Notes under the pieces: generated by a model | What the model saw: the letters and a program-made list of their open reading frames with translations, nothing else | Databases searched by the model: none | What the model was told of the DNA's origin: nothing | DNA from: an uncultured Streptococcus sp. | Lineage (GTDB): Bacteria > Bacillota > Bacilli > Lactobacillales > Streptococcaceae | Assembly (NCBI GenBank): GCA_934201655.1 | Contig: CAKPXD010000021.1 | Location: forward strand, 1 to 14,154 | Reading direction: 5' to 3' | DNA length: 14,154 bases | Made by a program: the position numbers and the translations under genes | In this document: piece after piece, positions 6,601 to 12,211 of the stretch | Layout of the letters: every line of letters starts with the position of its first letter | Position numbering within the stretch: the first letter of the stretch is position 1

Positions 6601-9600
6601 TGTTGTCATTGTAAAATCCACTGAGAAAGAAGGGAAATTTACTCTTTATGCTGATTCTGCAGGTTTAGCTTCTGATCAGGCGACGGTTACAACCGTTTCA
6701 GGCAAAAAAGAAAATCGTCATTTTGTCGCTTTTGCCCCTGTGAAGGCGACTACAGATGTTAGCGAAAATCCTAAATTGCCAAAAACTGTGACAGCTATTT
6801 ATAGCGACGGCAGTGTTGAAGAAAAATCTGTAACTTGGGATATACCAGATGATCTCCTTACTAGTGCAGGGGAGAAAAAAGTTCTTGGTAGCGTGGAAGG
6901 TCTCGAAGCTAAGGCTGAAGCCCTTGTTAAGGTCATTGCTCTTGATAAGTGGTTGCCTAAAGTTGCAACTGTACCAGTTGGTACAGCTATAGAGGATTTG
7001 GATAAAACGGTAACGGCTGTTTTGTCAGATGGTAACTTGGTTGATGCGGATGTCGTTTCTTGGACCTTGAAAGATCCTGCTGCTTTGTCAAAAGAAGGTG
7101 GACGAACTGAAGCAACTGGTAAATTGGTAGGTAATGACTACGAGGTGACAGCAACCTTTATCGCAAGTAATCAGGAAACCGAAAGTACTGTTACAGGTCT
7201 CACAGTTGGAGATAAGGTTCTTGAAAACTTTGTGCCTGGAAAGACCTATTACCGAGTAACCCTTCCTTACAGTGCTGAGCTTCCAAGTGTTGGTGCACAA
7301 ACTACTGGCTATCAGGTGACAGTTCAACAAGCTTCAGCTGCTAATGATTATCAGGCTTCTGTATTCTTGAGTGACCAGAAGGGCGATTTAGTTCAAACTT
7401 ACTTGATTCAATTTGTGAAAGAAGCGCCTGCCTTGACACGCTTGGAAGTAAGTGTAGAAGGTAAAGAAAATGCAACAGAAGATCAAGTCCTTCCTTATCA
7501 TGTCATTGGGCATTACGAAGATGGTTCACAGACTGAATTTTCAGCATCAGATATTCACTTGGATGCTAGCTCTACTGATGGTGGGCATCTTGAAGTAAAC
7601 GGACAGAACTTGCTACTTTACACTAAAGGTAGTGTGACGCTCACACCTCGTATTGACAATCAAACTGATAAGACTCAATCTGTAGCCACTGTAGTGGTCA
7701 TCAAAGAAAACAAAGTAGCCAAGAAAATTGTTAAGCTTCATCCTGTTTCAATCTCTACAGATATCAATCAGCAACCAATCTTGCCTGATCAAATCGGAGC
7801 AGAATTTGACCAAGGTTTGCCTCGTAAGCTAGCTGTAACTTGGGACAAGGTAGATGCAAAAGAACTCGCTAGCTATCATAGCTTTACCCTTAAAGGTCAT
7901 GTAGAAGGTACAGACATTGAAGCTACTGCAAATGTGACTGTTGAAGGTTTGCAGGTTGCTGAAGAAATCAGCCTGACTCTTCCTAAGGGTGAAACGGTTC
8001 AATTACCAGCTAACGTACGTGCCTACCATTCTAATGGAACAACTGTCTATAATGATGTCGTTTGGGATAAGGTGCCAGCTAACTCTAGTCAAACTGAAGG
8101 TATCTTTGAAATCAAAGGTCAATTAGTTGGTAGCTCTCTGACTACCAAGGCTCATGTCCGTGTTTCCAGTCAGGTTGTTGCGGGAAATAATATCTCGAAA
8201 CAATGGACAGGTTCACAATTGCCAGCAGCTATCGTATCCAATACTGGTGGAGATGATTCTGCCAATACTCTGAACGATTTGACGGTTTCAAGAGCCAATA
8301 CAGATGTCAAGAATCGATGGACTACATGGCAAACAGGCACAGATAATGATTGGGCTTCTATCTTATTCGGTAATTCAGGAGATTTGACCAAACGCTTTGT
8401 TGATAATCTTGCAGTTGATTTCTACACAGATGGTGCAATCGGACTTCCAAAAGAATATGTCATCGAATACTATGTTGGTCAAGAAATTCCAGATTTGCCA
8501 ACTGATGTCAATCATGCTCAAGGAGATGCCAACCATCCATTTAACAATGCTGCCAACTGGAAAGAAGTTGAACATCTCAAAGCTCCAGGGCAATTATCCG
8601 CAAGCCAAACTAACCACTTTACCTTTGACAAGGTTGAGACCTATGCCGTTCGTATTCGCATGAAGAAAGCAAATGGAACGGATGGTGTCGGTTTGACCGA
8701 AATCACTATCTTGGGAAATAAAGTCCCAAGTGCTACAAGTTCAGAGATTTCTATTAGAGTAGACGGTCAGAAGCTGGAACATTTCAATCCGTCTAAGACA
8801 GACTACCATATTCCGCAAACTAGTAAAGTGATTACTGCAACAGCAAGCGACAATGGTTTGGTAACAATTGTCCCTGCTACAAGCCCAGAAGGAGCAACAC
8901 GTCTCATTTTGAAGGCAGAAGACGGAACCATCTTGAAAGAATACCACATCTTCCGCGATGGTAAAAAAGAATCTACACAACCAGTAGCTGCAGAGAGTGG
9001 TGCCATGACATTAACTGTTGGCGATAAACTTCAATTACCTACTGAAGTGACAGTCTACTATCCATCACAAACAGATTGGACGACTGATAAACTAGCCGTA
9101 GAATGGGATGCAGTCCCTGAACATGCGACAGACCAAGAAGGCACCTTTGAAGTGCTTGGTCATATTCTTGGAACAGACTTGACTACTAAGATGCAAGTAA
9201 CCGTTCTAGCAAGAGGAAATCAAGTTATCTCAGAGAATGCAAGCAATAATGCGACCGACTCTAAAGCCTTTGCCTCTACTACAAACGATACCGATGCCGC
9301 TTCTAATGATAGAATCTTCTATATCAACGATGGGCGATTTAATGAGGATGGACGTTGGACTAACTGGTCTCGTACTCCAAAAAATCAGGAAGTGTCGGTA
9401 GGAGTTCTCTTTAAGAAGAATGGTCAGATTACACCTCGGTCTGTAGGAAAAGTAGCAATTCAGTTCTTCAAAGACAGTGGAACAGATGCACCAGCGACAA
9501 TGGTACTCGAAAGATATGTTGGACCAACTTATTCTGAACCAAGCACCATTTCACGTTATGAAGAAAATGCGAATCATCCATTTAACAAGGCAGAAAATTG

Positions 9601-10903
9601 GCAAGAAATTCCTTATAAGGCACCTGGAGCAATCGAGGCTGGTAAGCCAATCGAATTTACCTTTGATCCGATTCAGACAACCGCTATTCGCGCACGTATG
9701 ACTCGCAAATCAACCACTAATGGTCTCGCAATGGTTGAGTTTAGTGCATATTCTCCAGCCAAAGCCAGTGATTCAGAAACACCTGCAGTGACAATTTCAA
9801 TTAATGGAAAAGCATTGGAAAACTTTGATCCTGCGGTTTCAGAATATCGGTTAACCGCTAATGGAGCGAAACCAGAGGTGACTGTCCAAACAAGCGGTCA
9901 CGGTGTAGCGACTGTCGTTGAGTCAAATCAAGATAATCTTCCAACACTTGTTCGACTTCTTGCTAAAGATGGTAGTCTCGTGAAAGAATATCGACTTCAC
10001 TTTGAAGCTGGTTCAGAAGCTAGTCATGCAGTGGATGATCAAGCTATTGTTCTAGACCGTCCAAGTCTAGAAGTTGAGAAAGCTGTCATTCCATTCAAGG
10101 AAATTATTCGTGAGAATAGTGACTTAGCCAAAGATGAACGTCGTATCGTCTCAGAAGGTCAAAATGGAGAAAAGGTAGACTACGTCGAAGTATTAGGAAC
10201 AAGTCGTAAGGTTGTTCATACAGAAACAAGAGATGCAAAAGATCAAATTGTTGAAGTAGGAGTGAAAGCAGTTGTTACAAGTAGCAAGGGTGAGGAGCCA
10301 GCTCCAGTTCTTGAAATCCCAGAGTACACGGACCCTATTGGAACTGTAGGTGAGGAGCCAGCCCCAATAGTAGAAGTCCCAGAATATAGCAACTCTATCG
10401 GTACTGCAGGAGACCAAGCAGCCCCAATTGTTGAAGTTCCAGAGTTTAAAGGCGGAGTTAATTGGGTCGAAGCCGCTACAAATGAAGTTCCAGAGTTTAA
10501 AGGCGGAGCTAACTGGGTTGAAGCTGCTAAAAATGAAGTTCCAGAGTTCAAGGGCGGAGCTAATTGGGTTGAAGCTGCTAAAAATGAAGTGCCTGAATTC
10601 AAGGGTGGAGTCAATGCTGTGCAAGCAGATAAGAACGAACTCTCAGAATATACAGGAACTCTAGGAACCGCAGGAGACCAAGCGGCTCCGACAATCGACA
10701 AACCAGTTGCAGATATTCGAGGTTTATCTGATAAACCTTCAGAAACTCAGGCTTCACAAATTCTTGGAAATGCTTCGGAAAAAGCAGACTCAGCAAGACT
10801 TCCAGAAACTGGGGAAAGTCAATCAGATACAGCAATTTTCCTAGCAAGTCTCAGTCTAGCCTTATCAGCAGCATTCCTAAATGGGAAACGCAAGGAAGAA
10901 TAA
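3635..10903 (+). CDS. bgaA: Cell-wall-anchored GH2 beta-galactosidase, BgaA type (2422 residues)
   Basis: A surface enzyme that should remove terminal beta-linked galactose, in BgaA preferentially Gal-beta-1,4-GlcNAc of host glycans, and may act as an adhesin. It begins with a YSIRK-like signal (FSIRKFAIG at 12-20, G20 and S23 conserved, Phe for Tyr), cleaved near residue 38. Residues 40-190 are Lys/Glu-rich and probably disordered. The GH2 catalytic unit follows: jelly roll at about 192-350, Ig-like to about 465, and TIM barrel to about 790, with proposed acid/base E605 (SLGNE) and nucleophile E685 (GSETSS). After DUF4982-like and GH2 C-terminal domains come several bacterial Ig-like domains, two CBM71-like modules (about 1514-1694 and 1862-2042, marked by RWTTW and RWTNW), a three-copy 75-residue module, a G5 domain (about 2148-2195), short repeats, LPETG (2389-2393), a hydrophobic segment and NGKRKEE. 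It is somewhat longer than pneumococcal BgaA (about 2230). The ribosome-binding site is AGAAAGGA. Exact linkage specificity is inferred. Confidence 0.93.
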   Translation: MDKRFFEKRCHFSIRKFAIGAASVMIGASIFGLQVAQAAETETSSTSEETIHQVQPLDKLPDDLAAAIAKAEQNVPQDSATEKEEKNTDEAAKPVTEDKVTEETSPKKEKEAEVVSPKEEKTEKPATEVNEKEPTVAEVSTEKPVVLEEHTVEANQNKPVSDDKAKEEKISSTELPQVTKEKEKEDRLLQERKQNFNKDWYFKLNAQGDFSKKDVDVHDWSKLNLPHDWSIYFDFDHKSPARNEGGQLNGGTAWYRKTFTVDEAAKDKDVRINFDGVYMDSKVYVNGKFVGHYPSGYNHFSYDITEFLNKDGSENTIAVQVTNKQPSSRWYSGSGIYRDVTLSYRDKVQVAENGNHITTPKLAQQKDGNVETQIQSKIKNTAKTLAKVFVEQQIFTKEGKAVSDLVRSVTKNLAGNEAADFKQTILVNKPTLWTTKSYNPQLYVLKTKVYNEGQLVDVTEDTFGYRYFNWTAKEGFSLNGERMKFHGVSIHHDNGALGAEENYKATYRKLKLLKDMGVNSIRTTHNPASPQLLDAAASLGLLVQEEAFDTWYRGKKTYDYGRFFDQDATHPEAKKGEKWSDFDLRTMVERDKNNPSIIMWSLGNEVDEADGGERSLETAKRLKAVIKAIDTERYVTMGENKFSRASTGLFLKLAAIMDAVGMNYGERFYDAVRKAHPDWLIYGSETSSATRTRDSYFYPAKNLYHDNRPNRHYEQSDYGNDRVAWGRTATESWTFDRDRAGYAGQFIWTGFDYIGEPTPWHNQDHTPVKSSYFGIIDTAGLPKNDFYLYRSEWYSAKEKPTVRIMPHWNWTEETLKERNMLINGKVPVRTFSNAASVELFLNNQSLGKKEFVKKTTEDGRPYHEGDKPSELYLEWLVEYKPGTLTAIARDENGKEIARDSVTTAGEPARVRLTKEEHVITADGKDLSYIHYEIVDEDGNVVPTANNLVHFNLHGQGQIVGVDNGEQASRERYKAQKDGTWHRKAFNGKGVVIVKSTEKEGKFTLYADSAGLASDQATVTTVSGKKENRHFVAFAPVKATTDVSENPKLPKTVTAIYSDGSVEEKSVTWDIPDDLLTSAGEKKVLGSVEGLEAKAEALVKVIALDKWLPKVATVPVGTAIEDLDKTVTAVLSDGNLVDADVVSWTLKDPAALSKEGGRTEATGKLVGNDYEVTATFIASNQETESTVTGLTVGDKVLENFVPGKTYYRVTLPYSAELPSVGAQTTGYQVTVQQASAANDYQASVFLSDQKGDLVQTYLIQFVKEAPALTRLEVSVEGKENATEDQVLPYHVIGHYEDGSQTEFSASDIHLDASSTDGGHLEVNGQNLLLYTKGSVTLTPRIDNQTDKTQSVATVVVIKENKVAKKIVKLHPVSISTDINQQPILPDQIGAEFDQGLPRKLAVTWDKVDAKELASYHSFTLKGHVEGTDIEATANVTVEGLQVAEEISLTLPKGETVQLPANVRAYHSNGTTVYNDVVWDKVPANSSQTEGIFEIKGQLVGSSLTTKAHVRVSSQVVAGNNISKQWTGSQLPAAIVSNTGGDDSANTLNDLTVSRANTDVKNRWTTWQTGTDNDWASILFGNSGDLTKRFVDNLAVDFYTDGAIGLPKEYVIEYYVGQEIPDLPTDVNHAQGDANHPFNNAANWKEVEHLKAPGQLSASQTNHFTFDKVETYAVRIRMKKANGTDGVGLTEITILGNKVPSATSSEISIRVDGQKLEHFNPSKTDYHIPQTSKVITATASDNGLVTIVPATSPEGATRLILKAEDGTILKEYHIFRDGKKESTQPVAAESGAMTLTVGDKLQLPTEVTVYYPSQTDWTTDKLAVEWDAVPEHATDQEGTFEVLGHILGTDLTTKMQVTVLARGNQVISENASNNATDSKAFASTTNDTDAASNDRIFYINDGRFNEDGRWTNWSRTPKNQEVSVGVLFKKNGQITPRSVGKVAIQFFKDSGTDAPATMVLERYVGPTYSEPSTISRYEENANHPFNKAENWQEIPYKAPGAIEAGKPIEFTFDPIQTTAIRARMTRKSTTNGLAMVEFSAYSPAKASDSETPAVTISINGKALENFDPAVSEYRLTANGAKPEVTVQTSGHGVATVVESNQDNLPTLVRLLAKDGSLVKEYRLHFEAGSEASHAVDDQAIVLDRPSLEVEKAVIPFKEIIRENSDLAKDERRIVSEGQNGEKVDYVEVLGTSRKVVHTETRDAKDQIVEVGVKAVVTSSKGEEPAPVLEIPEYTDPIGTVGEEPAPIVEVPEYSNSIGTAGDQAAPIVEVPEFKGGVNWVEAATNEVPEFKGGANWVEAAKNEVPEFKGGANWVEAAKNEVPEFKGGVNAVQADKNELSEYTGTLGTAGDQAAPTIDKPVADIRGLSDKPSETQASQILGNASEKADSARLPETGESQSDTAIFLASLSLALSAAFLNGKRKEE
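8174..8716 (+). other. CBM71-like galactose-binding module 1 of BgaA
   Basis: Residues about 1514-1694. The module carries a RWTTW motif (W1562, W1565), an FYTDGAIGLP strand region, the segment ANHPFNNAANW, and ends in VGLTEITILG. It is clearly paralogous to module 2 (RWTNW, ANHPFNKAENW, GLAMVEFSAY). In pneumococcal BgaA the corresponding pair are the CBM71 lectin-like modules that bind terminal galactose; assignment here is by resemblance. Confidence 0.65.
9216..9760 (+). other. CBM71-like galactose-binding module 2 of BgaA
   Basis: Residues about 1862-2042. It contains RWTNW (W1908, W1911), the shared ANHPFNKAENW segment, the FTFDPIQTTAIRARM strand and the ending GLAMVEFSAY. It is separated from module 1 by one 75-residue repeat module and one Ig-like domain, so the arrangement looks like a duplicated cassette. 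Confidence 0.65.
10289..10468 (+). repeat. Three 60-bp in-frame repeats in bgaA
   Basis: Units begin at 10289, 10349 and 10409 and encode GEEPAPVLEIPEYTDPIGTV, then GEEPAPIVEVPEYSNSIGTA, then GDQAAPIVEVPEF. The third runs into the 51-bp repeats. A further related fragment (SEYTGTLGTAGDQAAP) follows the 51-bp block at about 10643-10690. They lie between the G5 domain and the LPETG anchor and probably act as a wall-spanning spacer. Confidence 0.85.
10433..10636 (+). repeat. Four 51-bp in-frame tandem repeats in bgaA
   Basis: Units begin at 10433, 10484, 10535 and 10586. Each encodes 17 residues of the type EVPEFKGGANWVEAAKN (residues 2267-2334). Units two and three differ by only a few bases and encode the same peptide, while unit four has diverged (NAVQADKN). 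The period is a multiple of three, so slippage would change length without breaking the frame. Confidence 0.92.
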
Positions 10904-10942
10904 TGATTCATAACTCACTATTCTCAAAAAGCTGATTATTAT

Positions 10943-10980
10943 AAAAAAAGGAGAAGACTATATAGTCTTCTCCTTTATTA
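10943..10980 (+). terminator. Terminator of bgaA, a perfect 15+15 bp palindrome
   Basis: Positions 10947-10961 and 10962-10976 are perfect inverted copies (core GACTATATAGTC), preceded by a run of A residues and followed by TTTATTAATT. The hairpin is 44 bp after the bgaA stop. The opposite strand has the better T run, so it may also stop antisense transcription. The -35 region of the next promoter overlaps its right side. Confidence 0.8.
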
Positions 10981-11002
10981 ATTGGGTAGTGAGGTGTATA
11001 AT
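10974..11002 (+). promoter_or_regulatory. Sigma-A promoter of nnrD
   Basis: A perfect TATAAT lies at 10997-11002. The best -35 is weak (TTTATT at 10974-10979, 17-bp spacer) and overlaps the bgaA terminator. Transcription would start near 11009, about 25 nt before the nnrD ATG. Confidence 0.55.
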
Positions 11003-11033
11003 GAAAGTAAGAGAAAGCATGAAGGAGTAGCTT

Positions 11034-11882
11034 ATGAAAGTCATTGATCAAGCTCTACTGAAAAAAGTGCTCATCGAGCGTCCTCGTTCTAGTCATAAGG
11101 GAGACTACGGTCGTCTTCTCTTGATTGGGGGAACGTATCCCTATGGGGGAGCGATTATTATGGCTGCTTTAGGGGCGGTTAGAAGTGGCGCAGGCTTGGT
11201 GACAGTAGCAACGGATAAAGAGAATATTTCAGCTCTACATAGCCATCTGCCAGAGGCTATGGCTTTTGACCTTGGTGATAAGCAGTTACTTGAGCAACAG
11301 TTGCAGAAAGCAAGTGTTGTCTTGGTCGGACCTGGACTAGTGGATGATGAGCGTGGAGAAGAGCTTCTCCAAACAGTTTTTGATCATTTAGACCAAGACC
11401 AGACCCTCATACTAGATGGTGGTGCCTTATCTATTTTTGCTAAGAGGGGGATGAAATTTCCTAAAGCTAAACTTGTTTTAACTCCACACCAAAGGGAATG
11501 GCAAGTCTTGTCAGGCTTAGATTTGGATTTCCAAGGAACCGATGAAACAGGGGAGGCCTTGAAGAGATTTCCTTCAGGAACGATTCTAGTTCAAAAAGGT
11601 CCTGCTACTCGAATTTGGCAAGCTGGTCAAACTGATTGTTATCAGTTGAGTGTTGGAGGCCCTTATCAGGCGACTGGGGGAATGGGTGATACTCTGGCAG
11701 GGATGATTGCTGGTTTTGCTGGTCAATTCCCACAAGTTAGTCTCTATGAAAGAGTGACAGTAGCGACCTATCTACATTCAGCAATTGCTCAAAAATTATC
11801 TGAGGACAACTTTGTAGTTCTGCCAACCACGATTAGTCAACATATTCCTGCATTCATGAAAAAAATACAAAAAGACACCTGA
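11034..11882 (+). CDS. nnrD: ADP-dependent (S)-NAD(P)H-hydrate dehydratase
   Basis: A cytoplasmic metabolite-repair enzyme that dehydrates the damaged S-form of hydrated NADH or NADPH back to the normal cofactor at the cost of ADP. The 282-residue protein has the ribokinase-like fold of the family: HKGDYGRLLLIGG (21-33) near the start, SGAGLVTVAT (51-60), VGPGL (98-102), LDGGAL (127-132), the TPHQREW motif (150-156) and GGMGDTLAG (215-223), where D219 is the expected catalytic aspartate. Only the dehydratase domain is present; the epimerase partner (NnrE) domain fused to it in some bacteria is absent. The start at 11034 has a clear AAGGAG seven bases upstream. The gene has its own promoter, and its stop codon lies inside a terminator stem shared with the convergent gene downstream. 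Confidence 0.92.
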   Translation: MKVIDQALLKKVLIERPRSSHKGDYGRLLLIGGTYPYGGAIIMAALGAVRSGAGLVTVATDKENISALHSHLPEAMAFDLGDKQLLEQQLQKASVVLVGPGLVDDERGEELLQTVFDHLDQDQTLILDGGALSIFAKRGMKFPKAKLVLTPHQREWQVLSGLDLDFQGTDETGEALKRFPSGTILVQKGPATRIWQAGQTDCYQLSVGGPYQATGGMGDTLAGMIAGFAGQFPQVSLYERVTVATYLHSAIAQKLSEDNFVVLPTTISQHIPAFMKKIQKDT

Positions 11883-11900
11883 AAATATCAGGTGTCTTTT
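11870..11900. terminator. Bidirectional terminator overlapping the nnrD stop codon
   Basis: AAAAGACACCTGA (11870-11882) and TCAGGTGTCTTTT (11888-11900) form a perfect 13-bp stem with a five-base loop. The TGA stop of nnrD is the last three bases of the left arm. On the minus strand the stem is followed by T-rich sequence, so it also ends the convergent gene at 11906-12091, whose stop codon is 6 bp away. Confidence 0.88.
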
Positions 11901-11905
11901 GATGA

Positions 11906-12091
11906 TTAGAAGAGGCCTTTGACCTTATCTACAAGACCGTCAAGTCCTTCTGAGCCTGAAACCAAAGCTTGTGCTTGGCTTAGGTACTCACCGAGTTGAT
12001 CCTTGTTTTCTTCAACAAAAGTTTTTGCTGCAGAAAAATCTTTGTTCTCAATGAGTTCTTTTACTTGATTAAACAAATCTAATGGGTTCAT
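11906..12091 (-). CDS. Small conserved-looking protein of unknown function (61 residues)
   Basis: I do not recognise a named family. The protein starts MNPLDLFNQVKELIENKDF and is acidic, without cysteine, signal peptide or membrane segment. Residues about 3-50 look like three amphipathic helices, followed by a Gly/Ser hinge (SGSEGLDG) and a final VDKVKGLF helix. It is very probably a real gene: the start at 12091 is preceded by an excellent site, AAGGAGGG, six bases upstream; the composition is ordinary for a protein; and it ends at a convergent terminator. I believe similar short hypothetical proteins occur in other streptococci but cannot check. No clear minus-strand promoter is visible; the best -35-like TTGACA (12181-12176) lacks a good -10. 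Confidence 0.75.
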   Translation of the reverse strand: MNPLDLFNQVKELIENKDFSAAKTFVEENKDQLGEYLSQAQALVSGSEGLDGLVDKVKGLF

Positions 12092-12194
12092 GAGTTCCCT
12101 CCTTTTCTACAATTCAATTCAATCATTTTTTTCGAATCTTGCAAGAAACTTGACTCTTCAAATAAAGTTCAGGGGTGTCAAATGGTGCAAATTT

Positions 12195-12203
12195 TGATAT
12201 AAT
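12195..12203 (+). promoter_or_regulatory. Extended -10 promoter of dinG
   Basis: TGATATAAT is a TGn extension plus perfect TATAAT (12198-12203). TGTCAA at 12176-12181 is a possible -35 with a 16-bp spacer. The usual start point would be near 12210, only two or three bases before the ATG at 12212. Confidence 0.7.
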
Positions 12204-12211
12204 TTTTAGTG

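Noticed and set aside
10193..10701. Two long minus-strand frames opposite the bgaA repeats
   Set aside because: They are open only because the in-frame repeats on the coding strand lack antisense stops; their products simply mirror the 51-bp period and have no start signals.
11001..11030. Tiny frame ATG at 11001 (ending TAG at 11028-11030) before nnrD
   Set aside because: Its ATG overlaps the -10 box and would not be transcribed; the nested ATGAAGGAGTAG is explained by the nnrD ribosome-binding site.
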